Positions 36,408 to 49,353 of a stretch of 64,000 bases of DNA are shown here, one piece after another; within the stretch, counting starts at the first letter, position 1; each line of letters begins with the position of its first letter. A program made the translations under genes and the position numbers. Source of the DNA: Ligustrum vulgare (taxonomy: Eukaryota; Streptophyta; Magnoliopsida; Lamiales; Oleaceae); the NCBI GenBank assembly GCA_963555705.1, contig OY743189.1:8263501-8327500 (forward strand), written 5' to 3'. The notes beneath the pieces are model-generated. The model saw only the letters and a list, made by a program, of their open reading frames with translations, was not told where the DNA came from and did no database searches.

Positions 36408-39400
36408 ACTGGAAATTGCATTTAGGAGCAAGAAAATGCTTAGAATGTATGGATTTAGATGTTATGTGTATTTAGCAATTCTAGTATTCTAGTTTGCATG
36501 TTTGAGCACTTTAAGTATTCATTGCATTTTTAAATGGTTTGATGCTTTACATTGCATTTTAGGATCACTAACATGCTTAGAATTCACATTTTAACATGTT
36601 AGTTGCATTGAAAACTTTATTGGACCTATTTTTGCATGTTTTAGCATTTTAGGATTTACTTGCTTTCTATTGGTTTTGTTGTTTATCATCACTATCATCA
36701 ACATGAGAACCTAGCTTAGGACATGTAGACATATTTTAGAAGTTGGTTGCATATATTGGAAGACATTTAGGGGTTGAAAACGAGATCAAAAACTCAAAAA
36801 GTGAAAAAATTCAAACCACTACCATTTCTACCATGCGATCGCATGGTGGTATAGCCGTGCGACCGCACAGTTAATTACTCTTTAGAATCAGTAGAATGAT
36901 ATATATGTTACAAACTTTCATTTTAACTACTTTGAAACCATTATTCCTCCCCCAAATCAACCCACTTTAAGTCCCCAACCACTCCCCAATGTTGGCATAC
37001 CATATTCACTCAAATTCATGCAATACAACACATCAAAATCACTCCCAAGATATGGATTTTTCACACTTTTATGAGATTAAGCATGATTTTTGATGTTTTG
37101 CATATTTCTTGTGAAATTTCATATATGAATTGGTTGGAGTTAGGATTAGGATAGAATTGGAGACTTTGTATTGTGATTCTTTGGTAAAATTTTTGGCTTG
37201 ATCCATGAATCCAACTCTATGTTCTACATTGATTTCTTCAAATGCACACAAGGTGTCTGATTAAATGTCCCAATGAGTGTTTTATTGAGTTTCTTCAAAT
37301 CTTTTTGAACGATCACCTTCACCACATATTATGCATCATTTGTGCAGCATTAAATCATTGTTTACACTAATTTAAGGCATAGAACTCAAGATGAATATAA
37401 TTGTACTCTAATGTACCTCATTGCAAGGACATTGCAAGCACCATTGCACCATGTCCCACAATTTCAGCATCACTGCACCTACTTTGTCACATCTTTTCAG
37501 GACTCAAATGAACTTCAAATGTGATGAATTTTTGATATGTTGTAGACCAAGTTATGTACTTTCATATGCCCGGGACGTGTCTCAGAAAATTTTCACTTTT
37601 TCAAGTCAATGTCAAGGGATGAAAGTTAGTGGTCGATCACTTTTCAAAAATTTCAAAATTTTTCTAAGTCATAGTTTGAGTGTGTTGTGTTGGTTGGTTT
37701 TAGTTCTCATGCAATATTTATACATTCTAATGTGTTTATCTTTCTTTTGCATGGAACATAATGAGAAAACACCTTGGACCAAACATGGAGAAGATGGAAA
37801 ATGGTCAAATCATTCAAGATACATAAAGATCAAAACTTCAAAATGAGAACACCACCTATCAAAACCCGAGAAGAACCTAAACCCTCTTTGTTATTTTGTA
37901 TTTATTTTGTTTATTTTCTTTGAATATATTGAGGACAATGCATAATTCTAGTTTGGTAGTGGGAATCTCATTCATGTGTTTTTATTTAAACATTCATTCG
38001 ATTTTGGGTTGGAAAATTAAAAAAAATGAAAAATTTGAAAAATCATAAAAAAATGGAAAATTTTGAAAAATTTTGTTAATTTATTTATTGCTCATGACAT
38101 GATTTAAATTCACTTTTTTGCTTTTAGTTAGAAATTTGAACGACATTGAACTTAATTTCTCTTAACATTCATCCATGTAAGACTTCATTAAAAACTTGAG
38201 CACATAGTCATTGTCGAATAATAACTTGTGTAGGAGATGCTTGATACATGTGGGGTAAAATTAATGCAAATTGAACATAGAATTGACTGAAAAATTCCAA
38301 ATCTTAAGAATTTAAATCCCGACCTAAAATGAAGAATCAAACTGCTCAAGAAGCAGTATAGGGGTGGAAAGGTTAGTATGAGTATGCATTGATGGATTGA
38401 GGGTCTGAAGTTCTTTGTTTTGCATATTTAGTTTAGGAGGTTTTGATCAACAAATATAAACTATAACTAGCATAGAAACAAAAAAATGCTAAAGGTCTTA
38501 TTCTACTCTTCAAAAGCTTTTTTTACTCGGGTAATTAAGTCTGAGGGGTTCTTTAAACCTGGTGCCCTAAAGTCGTCTGGCTTGAGAGTTTCCAATCTAA
38601 AGCTCGCTACATGAGTCAATTAAAAAGCAAGTACGAAAATTAGACTTACTCATAAGATTCTAATTTTTTTTGTTTAAGCCTTTATGACTCGGGTAATTAA
38701 GTCTGAGGGGTTGTTTGAACCTGGTGCCCTAAATTCATCTGGCTTGGGAAACATCAACCTATAGCTCGCTACAGGGGTCATATAGAAAGCAAGTATGAAA
38801 ATGTGCAAGATGGTAAAAGACATGGATATGAAAAGAAAAAGTCTTCTAAATAAATAAATAAAAATGGAATGAAAATGGTATAAGCTTTGTTGATTGAAAT
38901 TCCTAACGCTGGAGTGTGAGATTGGGGATGCATTATTCTTGGTCTATTGTGAATATTTGCCAAGTCCTAACTGCCTCGTGTGGAAAAATACAATATATAA
39001 ATATTTAGAAACTACAACAGTAGCAAAAACCTCGGGATATGATAGAAAAGCAATAAAATTGTGATCATCCATGAGAGTTGTAAGCAAAATCAAAAGAAAA
39101 TCATTGTTTGACCACATGGGATTTAGGTTTTCTTATGCATAATCCACCACACAGTGTTAAGTATGTTTTTACGTGAGTTGACATTTGATTTTTGGCTATT
39201 CACACATACACAATGAAGTCGAGCATCGGATGAATGAAAATATTTTTTGTTGTTCATATTTCCTTTCTAAAGTGAATTGTCATTTGGATTGTTGAAGCGC
39301 ATGGTAAATAAGTTCAAAAAAAATATTTTGTTATTTGCATTTTTATTTTTCTAGTTTAGTTTTATTTTGTTCGAGGACCCCTAGCTACAGGCATCATAGG

Positions 39401-39450
39401 GGTTGTCGCTATTGTAGACGGATCACTTCACCAGTTAAGTCAAGACCTAT
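36408..39450 (+). mobile_element. Athila-like element interior, right part
   Basis: Non-coding, with the family-like phrase TATTGAGGACAATGCATAATT (37928-37948) that marks the 3' region of Athila/Tat elements. A direct repeat of about 120 bp lies at 38518-38645 and 38680-38800 (TCTGAGGGGTT ... CTGGTGCCCTAAA ... CTCGCTACA). ATGCGATCGCATGG occurs at 36835-36848. The frame at 37421-37846 has no recognised domain. The matching right LTR was not found. Confidence 0.5.
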
Positions 39451-41045
39451 GATTTGAAAATGCTTATTGTTACATAAAAATCTCATAATTTAGCAAGCTA
39501 TCTATCTTGGATTATGTAATAGTTCAGAAATATTTATGAGAGTTGTGTTGTGAATATGCTCTCGACTTTATTAAGGTACTCTAGATCAAGAAATACAGGA
39601 AGTTGTCTCACATCCATAGTCTCATGTTATTCCAGAAAACAAAAAATAAATTCACCAAGGACAAAAATGTTTATCATATTGCTATTTTGAAATTGGCCAA
39701 TAGGAAACAGGAGGAAATAACACAAATATAGTATCATGTCATGAATATTCAGTTCTTTGAAAAAATATCCAGGGTTATTAATCGCAAAGTTTAAGAGTGC
39801 ACAAGTCAGACTCTATCTCCTAAATTACATGGGGAAAAAATCACCCTATATGTTGCAGAGTACATTTAGTTTGTCAGTTTACATTACATTTCAAATTATG
39901 TAGACATCATTTTTTTCCTGATGACCTACGATAGCATAAAGTTACATATTCAAGAACCTCGAAATTATATGGTCTGAAATTCTTGGTTCGTTAATGCCTC
40001 ATATCATATGATGTACATTTCATATGATGTAATAATGCAGCTCGGGACTACATTCTAGCAATAGTCATCTTGGAATTAAAGGTAAAGGCTCATTCATACG
40101 TAATGAATTTACTCTATGAAATGTTTACTTGTTCAAGTTTAACGAATTATTGATCTAAATGCTACAAAATATGCGCAGTACTTTTCTATGTCTCTAATTT
40201 TCGTTCAAGTAACTCATCATCAATTTTTTGGACCGTGAGCCTGGAGGTGGGACAAAATCATCATCGTTAATTATGTGGATTCTTTGTGTTGTGCATGACA
40301 TATCAGTTCGGTTTGATGGATGTTCTTTTTTCTTCAACTTCATGTAGAGGGGATCTGATGCTTCTGCTACTTGTGGGACCATCTTGACCACCCGAACGTG
40401 TCATCGTTCAATTCAAACTTGAGATTAGGTATATTAGCGAAGTAACATTTATATTTAAGTGAGACATAGAATCTCGTCATTGCTATCCATATCACCTTCC
40501 GAGTAATGAATTGTGTTCAGTGACAAATAGAGGGACTTACATCGGTTCGATAAAACAAATCAATGGCCAGGTATAAAGGGGGTATGTTGTCTTCCACTTC
40601 AGATGCCCAATTGAGAATTTTAGGTCACCTACTATCAATTGTAGAACATATTTTGCTTTGAAGAATAGGGAAGTTCTCTTAAATCCATGTTTGGAATGTA
40701 ATGACGAATCCATTAAGCCTGTAACTCTTTGTAAGCTTCCCCTACCCTCAATGACAGCATGCTTGTTCCTTAATGCTAACTCTAGTGATGAAAGAGTAAG
40801 TTTGAAAATTTCTTTCTCCCATGGATATAATTTCATGTTGGTTGAGTCGACAACGAAAAGTATCCTTTCATTAACAAATCTCTTGTATGCCATGTTAAAC
40901 ATCAATTGCGGGACAAGAAAAAAGTATCCCCATTATAACAAAATCATGATTATTGTGATCTGACATAGAAGTGATGACGTCAAAAACATCGTCCTTCGAA
41001 ATATGGGGTCAGTTATTGAAATATTCTTACATCAATTCCAAATAC
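39451..41045. other. Unassigned DNA with an unrecognised minus-strand frame
   Basis: A 122-codon frame (40905-40537, minus) has varied composition with KLYPWEKEIFKLTLSSLELALRN-like text. A 65-codon frame (40391-40194, minus) contains NDDDFVPPPGSRSKK. They could be remnants of one broken gene, but I recognise no family and see no clear splice sites joining them. Confidence 0.3.
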
Positions 41046-41048
41046 TTA

Positions 41049-41699
41049 GAGCATCTCCAATGTGACATTTTCCAAGTTTAAAAAGTGTGCCACATCATTG
41101 AAATAAACAATGTCTACTTATTTTTTTCCTCCAATGTACCCCATGTCATGTTGAGTTGGCAAAAAAAAAAGTTAGACATTGTCTAACTCCATGTCCAATT
41201 CTAGAAGGCATGTTGACATGCTGACTGTACATATCCTCAAGAAATTCAAGCAGATTTTAACTGCTATTAAGGGTATTCCACTGTCATTACCGCCATTAAT
41301 GCTTACTGCCTTTTGGCCAAGAAAAGGGTTTATGTCATTCAACCTATCGACCTTAACGTTAAACATATTCCTTCATTTGATGCTGAAAAACAAGAAAACC
41401 AAAAAAAATAATTGCAGGAAGCAAAGGAAATATGCGTTACAGAAGGACTTGATGGTGCAGTTAAAAAAATAGTGATTAAAAAAACGAAGTAGACCCGAGA
41501 TGTCAAGGAAAATGATTAGGTTTTATTTTAAACAATATAAATGCCACATAGGCATAATAATTGAGTTGTAGACATGATGTATTGGATATCAATTTTTTTG
41601 CCTCAATGTCTATTTATTAGACACTCATAACATATCCAATTAGTTTATGCCAAATGACACCTATTTTTTAGCTTAGACAATGATTCATATGCGTTGCTC
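41049..41699. mobile_element. MITE with TTA duplication (PIF/Harbinger-like)
   Basis: It begins GAGCATCTCCAATG and ends CATATGCGTTGCTC, imperfect inverted ends. TTA lies directly outside both (41046-41048 and 41700-41702), the duplication expected for PIF/Harbinger elements. At 651 bp it has no transposase. GAGCATCTCCAAT is a very common plant MITE end. Confidence 0.65.
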
Positions 41700-42300
41700 T
41701 TAGAATCATATGTTCAGCGGTTGTTTTCTCCAAAGCAACGAAGACTTATTACCAAGTAAATTCATCAATTCCAAATTTAACAGTATCGTTGCCAATACAA
41801 AAGCACATCTCCTGATTGTTTGGCCGATTAACCTCCAGCAACAACATTTGGTGGATCAAGTGGGGTTTCACAATAATCTAGTGCATATATAGGAAATTTC
41901 CAAAACATGTTTTTATGAACATTGTTTTTTGTTCATCCACGAATCTCTACTTCAAAGTGGTAGCTATGAGATCCGAAGGCTTGAGGTTTACTTTACCTTG
42001 AACCAATCATCAAGATTGACCTTGAATTCCCATTGCTGTGAGAAACCATAAAAATTGAAATTAAAATAATATTAAAGATCTCAAATCCCATTTAGGAAAA
42101 AATTTGATTTTATAACAATACATCGCCTCATGGATGGAAATCATATGGTTCCTCCGCGTAGATTCCACACATGATACAAAATTCAGGAGATTTACCAGTT
42201 ATACTAAAAAAGAGTATATTGAGGGGAAAAATAACAACTTCATCAATGTATGAAGAAACAAAGTCACATACATAGATATAATAATTAAATTATCACTCTC
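41700..42300. other. Unassigned DNA
   Basis: AT-rich with no convincing coding frame. Minus-strand text near 41830-41880 has protein-like composition but contains stops. Confidence 0.3.
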
Positions 42301-42526
42301 GGGGCATAGCTCAGTGGTTATAAGATAAGAGTGAGAAATCTAAGCTGAGCTAGCAGTTGCAGGATGGAAGTTCGAATCATACTTTTGGTATGGATGAGGC
42401 TCCTTACAAGCGCAGTTAAGCAACAAGCTCTCAACCCTGTTCCATTTAATCACATCATACGATTTACATCATCTACGAATCCACAACGAAGGGATTGTAG
42501 GAGCTCCAAGGGTTGGAGTTCAACCT
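42301..42526 (+). mobile_element. tRNA-derived SINE (copy 1)
   Basis: The head resembles a tRNA gene: a pol III A box (TAGCTCAGTGGTT, 42307-42319) and a B box (AGTTCGAATCA, 42369-42379). It continues past tRNA length into a body ending AGGAGCTCCAAGGGTTGGAGTTCAACC then T-rich text. The same 3' motif occurs in the second copy at 52236-52475. Confidence 0.7.
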
Positions 42527-43684
42527 TTTCTTAATCAATTATGGCTCATCTAAATCTTTCCTTTAATGATTATAGCTGGAACCACATCAAAATACAAACA
42601 AATCATAATCCAGGTAATCCAAACATCAATTACCCCATTCAGTCTGCATAAATTGAGGCATCACTGGTATCGTCGTCTATACCGAACTTGATCAATAATT
42701 GGCGGATGAAAAAAAAAAACTGGAAAATAATCCCAACTTCTTTTTTGGGAAAGTATCATTATTTATACTAGACAACGTATATATGTTGTATATGGTTTAT
42801 GATGTTCTCTCTGTGTCTATACTTTTTGGTCTTAAGTGTGCCTAAAGGTCAAAATATTCGGTCTAATTTTGAATGATATCTGCATTTTCGAGGTAATGAC
42901 AACATCTATGTGCCTGTGATTCATATGTGAATGTATAGTCATTGTAGCTTCTTTTTATTGTATTATTACTAATATACATTTCTTCGATTAAAAATAAAGT
43001 TCAATATGCTACAGAAATTGTGGTTGTTTTCAATGTTTTGCTTAGCCGTTCATATCTGTAGGTAGTCTCTCACAAACTATCGTTATACTGAGCCAAAAAT
43101 GTTATATATCATACCTTATCCATGGTTGCACGGACGCCGACACTCGACACGAATACGACACGATACGGACACGTCGACACGTGATTTTTAAAAAAGTTAG
43201 GACACAACACTTTGGGTACACGCAAATTAATTTTTTTTAATTTATTATTATTTTAGTCTTATATACAAACAATACATTATATAATTATTGCATCAAAATG
43301 AGGATATCAAATAAAAACAAAATTGTAAGTTAAACTTATCATTTTTTTTAATTGAAAGTGCATCGCCCCTTCCCCTCTCATTTTGATGCATATGGTGTAG
43401 CCTCAACACGTTTCGAAGAGTGTTCGGAGAGTGTCGCTGTGGGACACAACACATTGGCTCTAGGAATGCTTTATTCTATTATCTGATGCACACTACGGTT
43501 GGGATCATGCTGATCATAATTGAGTGTTTAGTTTTCCTAGCCCAATTGAAAATCTTGAACAATATGTTGCAGTCTGCTTATCATTTTTGAACGATAATGT
43601 TCCTTCCACTGTACAATCTATTTATTATGATTGATTTGGCCAAAGAGTCTTAAAAATGATGTAGAAACTTTTTCTTCAACAGCA
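42527..43684. other. Unassigned DNA with a CACGACAC-rich patch
   Basis: No gene was seen. At about 43125-43190 repeats of CGACACGA / CGGACACGT are followed at 43395-43455 by GTGTTCGGAGAGTGTCG and GGGACACAACAC, perhaps the two ends of a short transposon. No duplication was found. Confidence 0.3.
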
Positions 43685-44153
43685 GTGACTGAAGCTGAAA
43701 CACGGCCCGGGTAATGATTCTGAGAGTTTTTTGAGTTCAAAATCAGTCTAACAAGATTGAAGATGATAGACAAGAAAGAAATGCTACACAGGTGAAATGG
43801 AGAAATCTTAATATTTCAGCTCACAGAATCAATGAATTACAAAGACTAAAATAAATAGGCAAGAACCTATACACACAACCTATACAAAAACTGAGAATTC
43901 GTTATATAGCAGAGCACTATCTTTTCATGTATTTTGTCTTATATCGCAGAACCCCTTAATTGTAGGAAATCCTAGATGATGACTTGGATTCTTCGCAGCT
44001 GTACTCAGGAACCGCAGAAGGAAGAATCACACTTGTGGTAGACAACATAATTGCACTTCTATGTATCACGTTTTATCATATTTTTCCTTATATCCACTTT
44101 CATCCTCTGATTTCTGATTCAATGATATTTGGTCCTTGCTTTGATATTTAACT
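43685..44153 (-). repeat. Putative 3' LTR of Copia element III
   Basis: On the minus strand the polypurine-like CACCTTGATGGGGAG is followed by AGTTAAATATCAAAGC, as at the start of many Copia LTRs, with the first TG degraded. The distal boundary (about 43685) is uncertain and no mate exists in the window. Confidence 0.45.
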
Positions 44154-45289
44154 CTCCCCATCAAGGTGGAGTGGGTAGACCTCACACCTACCTTGTCTCT
44201 TAAGAATAGAAATCTTGATGTCGGTAGAGGCATAGTGAATAAATAGGCAACTTGATCTGATGTTGGAATATAGTTCACCTCTAGTTCTTGTCTTGCAACT
44301 TTATCCTGTACAAAGTGTATGTTAAGCTCGATGTGCTTCGTCCTAGCATGAAAAACAGGATTTAAAGCCAGAGATTTTGCTCCTAAGTTATCACACCACA
44401 CAGCAGGAACATATTTAGTAGCAATCTTAAGTTCACTTAGCAAAGACTGTGTCCAACAAATTTCTGAAGTGACATGAGCTAAAGCCCTATATTCAGCTTC
44501 GGTACTTGAAGAAGCCACAACATTTTGCTTCTTTGCACTCCAAGAAACCATATTTCCTCCAAGATAAACGCAGTACCCTGCAACTGATTGTCTGTCATCA
44601 GGGCAAGATGCCCAATCCGCATCACAGTAGGCTGTTAGATCAAGATTCCCATTATTCTGAATTCTTATTCCATAGTTTGAAGTTCCTTTGATATATCTAA
44701 AAACTTGTTTCAGTAAATTCCAATGTATATCAGTAGGTGACTAAAGGAACTGACTAAGTTGATTCACATCAAATGAGATGTCTAGTCTGGAGTGATATAA
44801 GTATTGCAATGCTCCAACTGAACTTCTATACAGAGATGGATTGATCAGCAGCCTACCTTCTTCTTTTGACACCAATTTACCAGAAACCATAGGAGTTGTT
44901 ACATGCTTTAAGCTGCTAAATCCAAATCCTTTGATGATGTCCTAAGCATATTTGTTCTGTGAAAGAAGCAGTCCTGATTCATCTCTTTTTACTTCTATTC
45001 CCAAAAATTTCTTGAGGCTTCCCATATCTTTAAGAGAGAACTTATCATTGAGCTTATTGATGAAATTTTGTAACTGAACTTTGCTACTGCCTATAACAAT
45101 AATGTCATCAACATATATTAAAATCAAAATAGTGTTGTTCTCCTCCAGTTGAAAAAAGAGTGAATTATCAGCCTTTGATTGAGTAAATCCCCATTAAATT
45201 AGAGTTCCCTTTAGTTCATCATTCCATGCCCTTGGAGGTTGCTTCAAACCATAAATGGCCTTGTTTAGTTTACACACAAAAATAACAAC
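44066..45289 (-). pseudogene. Copia element III reverse transcriptase and RNase H, 5' truncated
   Basis: From the right: VCKLNKAIYGLKQPP, then the active site LIYVDDIIVIGSS and the thumb region, then a TAG at 44942. The connection (YLYHSRLDISF), RNase H with ADWASCPDDRQSVAGY, SSSTEAEYRALA and WCDNLGAKSLA, and the C-terminus follow. A second stop lies near 44742. The upstream part (gag to reverse transcriptase fingers) is missing because the sequence joins the Gypsy interior at about 45290. Confidence 0.88.
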
Positions 45290-46382
45290 CTGTAGTTACA
45301 CTCCACATTTGACCACAACAGTTTAATTATTGACAACAATTCCAACAAACTTCAATACCACAAAATATCCCAGAAAAATCAATTCATCATTCCCCAACAT
45401 AACAATTTCTAATCATGGTCTCCAATATCACAATATCACTTCCTTCAATACATCAATTGGCTCAAATGACCACTCATTTGTCGTATTTATAAAATATATA
45501 CCACAAATCATAATCCCAAAATTTCTTAGTTACAAGACCAAACAACATTATAAATTTATCTCAAAATAGAGGAATAATTCACTTACTCAAACACAATATC
45601 AATTCTTAATTCCCAATAATTTAGAATCAAAACTTTAAGTCTCAAATTTCATAATTCTTCTCATAAAAGTCTCAATAAAATCATATTACTTGTACTTTCA
45701 TCATCTCATCACAACTTCATAAAACTGGTTTGCCATTTCTCGTTGAATTACTGAAAATGTTGACAATAAGTGACTAATGAGCTTTTTGCAACAATTGTTC
45801 TAAAATCACTAGCCATGGCCTCACAATGCGCGGAACAATGGTTGATAGTGTGGTCATATCTCTTTACATGAGGTGTCAGTCTAAACGATAGATATTCCGA
45901 AAATATTGTCTAATCCTTTCTGTTGACTTCTCGTAAATGGTGCCATGTCTAAAATCAATTATGCAAAGTCCAGCTAGGGTTCATCATTTCTAAGTTCGAG
46001 GACAAAAATTATTATAAAATCATTCTTAAATCATATTATTCCCATTATACTCAACACTCGTTCTCTTTCTTTTCTTTTCTTTCTGATTCGGATAAAATTT
46101 CTCGTTATGCTCCGAAAGTCATTTCTTTCTTTCTTTCTTTCTTATTCGGATAAAATCTCTTTCTCTTTCCCTTCATTCTTTCTCATAAATCATTAAAATA
46201 AGTATCCGAAATACTGAAATAACGTTAAACATCATAAACTTCTTTACCTCGGAGTTGGTGGGACGAATGATGGTAGTGGCAATCTTCATCAATAATAATT
46301 AAATAATGTAAAATGTTTCTTGAAATTTCTTTTTGAAAATTTTACCAGTCTACAGAAACGCAGATTGGCTCTGATACCAAGC
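45290..46382 (-). mobile_element. Gypsy 5' leader next to the LTR at 46383
   Basis: The primer site TTGGTATCAGAGCCAA (minus, 46365-46380) lies two bases from the LTR. The leader that follows is related to the plus-strand interior at about 58395-59010: GTGTTGAGTATAATGGG, AAATGATGAACCCT and TGGTCAAATGTGGAGT occur in both. It stops at about 45290, where Copia III begins, with no duplication seen. Confidence 0.7.
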
Positions 46383-48870
46383 TGTAACGCCCCGGGTTTT
46401 AAATATCCGGTTCACTACGTCATCGTCTGATCTAACTTTGAAAATAATATTTTAGCGGAAGAAATGACTGAAATTCATTTTTGGAAATATTAAATAAACT
46501 GTAATGGTCGATAAAATTGAAAACATTTATGAAACAATTCGAAATAATAAATCGAGCCATTAATATTGTAAAGTAATTGACAATGTCATAATTTCTCAAG
46601 TAACTGAAATTCTCAAAATTATTAAATGTTTGGAAATACGAAAATCATTAAAATAAGACTTTCAACCATGTAACGACTATTGCCACAATCATCCATCATT
46701 TGCCACCCTCTCCGAAATCTGCAAATATTGTTAAAATAGACATGAGCATTTCATAGAAATACTTAGTAGACTCATCGTCAATTAATTAATCTACAATATA
46801 ATTGAACACATAAATGCAGGCTCTTTAGAAATCATAGGGTGTGGGTTGCTCTTCTCGTGCATTAAAGCATATGGCTTCTTCTTGAAAAATCATAGGCTCT
46901 TTAGAAATCATAGGGTGTAGGTTGCTCTTCTCGTGCATTAATGCACATGACTTCTCTTTGAAAATCATAGGCTCTTTGAAATCATAGGGTGTGGGTTGCT
47001 CTTTCTTCTCGTGCACATAAGGCACATAAGTTATGCATAACATCATCATTTATCTTGCAAGATATTCTCTTTTTTCTTTTCTCATGCATAAAAGCACATA
47101 AGTTATGACAAGCATAACAACATAAATATTTCATAAGAAATATATTCTCATTTCAACATAAATATTTCCGAAGAAATACATTCTCGTCTCTTTTCATAAA
47201 AATGACTTTCACATAAGTCACATAACATACACATTCACATGCAATCATAATTTAAATCAATTAATAGGGGCGAGTCTACCTTAAACTTAACGAGTGTGGT
47301 TGAGCGAGAATGACTTCAATCTTTCAAACAATCGTACGCCTCGTCTAGCCAATTAGAAAATAAGTTAAATTAGTATTTTGGAATTTATAGTTTAAAAATA
47401 ATAATTTACAATTTGGGGACTGAAATTGATGATTTGAAAGTTGGGGGACTAAAATGAGTAATTTGAAAGTTGATGGACTAAAATGGATACTTTGAAAATT
47501 GAGGGTCTCAAATGAGTAATTTGAAAGCTGAGGAACTAAAATGAATACTTTGAAATTTTCGGGACTAAAATGAGTAATTTGAAAGCTGAGGGACTAAAAT
47601 GAATACTTTGAAAGTTGAGGGGCTAAAATGTAAATTTTCAGTAGTTGAGTTGAAGCTCAAAACGAATATTAAACTAGAGGGCTTGAAATAATTGATTTTA
47701 AAAATGAAGGGCTTATTAAAATCATTTAGAACTTAAGGGGACTGAAATAATAGGTTTTAAAACTATAGGGACTGATTTGAAACATTTTAAAACTTGGGGA
47801 CCAGGCTGCAATTTTCGAAAATCAAAATTTATTAAAAACAAATTTTCCCCAATCTCTCTCTCTGGTCCGAAGAGAAGAGAGAGAGAGGAGGAGATGCGAC
47901 CGGAAGTCGCACCTTACGCAAGTCTGGCCATTCAGCCGGCGAAACGCCGCTGCGGGTGGCGGCCCAGAAAAGATTAAGATTTTGAGAGATTTTGTGTGAA
48001 TTTGGGATGCGAATCAAAGGTAAAACGAGGCTGATTTCGCGATGTTTTCCGGCGAGTGAGCGGCGAATTGGGGTGGTTTCGTACGGTGGTTCAGGTGGTG
48101 ATGATGATGATGATTATGATGATGAAGGAGGTGGCGGTGACTGGCCACAGTGGTGGTTGCTTGGTAGTGGATTGGTAATTGATGGTCGTGACTGTGGAGG
48201 TTGGTGGCTGCAGATGGAGGTGGTGGCTAGGCAGTGGTTCAGTTTTGGCAGTGAGTTTGATAGCGTGAAGGAGGTTGGTCATGGCGTCCATTCTGGTTCA
48301 GTGAAGGTGTTGCTGGGAACAGAGTATGAAGGTGGTTGGATGGTGATTGCTTGGTTGAGGGTAACGAAGATGGAGGTTGCGATCGGTGTTGATGCAAATG
48401 ATTCCTAGAATGGCTGGAACTGAACTGCAGAGGGAGAGGAGGTCTGATGAAGATAAGGAGGGGGAGTTTGGAAAAGTGAGAGAAATAGGGTATGGGTTTA
48501 AGTTGGTGGAAGTATGAGTTTTGGATGGGATTGATGGGACAGATAGGAGTTGGTAGTGTGTGAAAATCAAGACAAGTATTGCACGTAGTTCGAGGTAAAT
48601 TCGCACGCGGATTCAACTGGGTCGGAAGAATGAAACTGATAAAATAAGATTGACGTAATTTGGAATTTAAAACGATTTCGAAAATAATAATTAAAATAAG
48701 AAAATTTTGAAAATTCGGAATTTAATTAAAATCGAATTGACTTTACATTTCTCGACTTGACTAGACGAATACGTCGCGGCGTTAACTAAAAAATGGGTGA
48801 GATCGCAGCGGCACGATTTTCCATAATTTAAAATAATTATTTAAATGCATGAAAATTCTTGGTCGCTACA
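46383..48870 (-). repeat. Large Gypsy LTR (2.49 kb), family TGTAGCGACC
   Basis: On the minus strand it runs TGTAGCGACCAAGAATTTT to GGCGTTACA. It is a 5' LTR, since the primer site adjoins its left edge. It includes three copies of a 70-75-bp unit at 46815-47000 (AATCATAGGGTGTGGGTTGC) and about eight copies of a 29-30-bp unit at 47415-47640 (TTTGAAAGTTGAGGGACTAAAATG). A GGTGGT-rich block at 48080-48400 produces spurious frames. Confidence 0.85.
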
Positions 48871-49353
48871 GAGGGGGTTAAGGTTATAAATTTGATTTCT
48901 TTTGTAAATTGCAAGTTTAGTCCCTAGCCTCCTCAATTTGATGATTTAAGTCCACAACTCACAAATAAATTCCAAAGTGCTACCAAATTTTTTTTTTCCA
49001 AATTTCAATTTATGCAATTTAGGTCACTTACAACTTACTAAAAATATAAATTAACAAGCTTAAAAAATAAAATAAATAATTAGACAAAGAACTGTACATA
49101 AACAATGTATAAACTTTTTAGTTGGCACATTGATCGTGACGGCGTTCAAGTCCTTCCACTGCAAAATAAGTCAAATATTAACAATAATAATAATCAATTA
49201 CATAATTTATAAAGGTACCAAAATAAAATTACGTGAAATTCAAGAAAGCACGTTAAACAGTAAAGTGGTATTACATCTTGGGTGAGATTTGAAGGGATAA
49301 GATTGATACACGAACGAAAATACATGTGAAGAAAATTTTCTTTTGTCATTAAA
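48871..49353 (+). other. Leader before Gypsy gag, non-coding
   Basis: AT-rich sequence between the LTR at 46383-48870 and the gag start. No 5' LTR belonging to the gag relic is visible. Confidence 0.4.

Noticed and set aside
37421..37846. 141-codon plus-strand frame
   Set aside because: Located in the non-coding region of an Athila-like element, with no recognisable motif.
40537..40905. 122-codon minus-strand frame that might be an exon
   Set aside because: Composition is protein-like but no family, splice context or conserved motif could be supported; kept only as an unassigned note.
42301..42375. A tRNA gene
   Set aside because: A and B boxes are present, but the cloverleaf does not close and the sequence continues into a SINE body.
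46825..47049. Frame with repeated HEKSNLHPMISKEPMIF-type units
   Set aside because: It translates a tandem DNA repeat in a Gypsy LTR; no start or family supports a gene.
47992..48616. Gly/Asp-rich plus frame and Pro/Ser-rich minus frames
   Set aside because: They lie wholly inside the 2.49-kb LTR in a GGTGGT-rich block.
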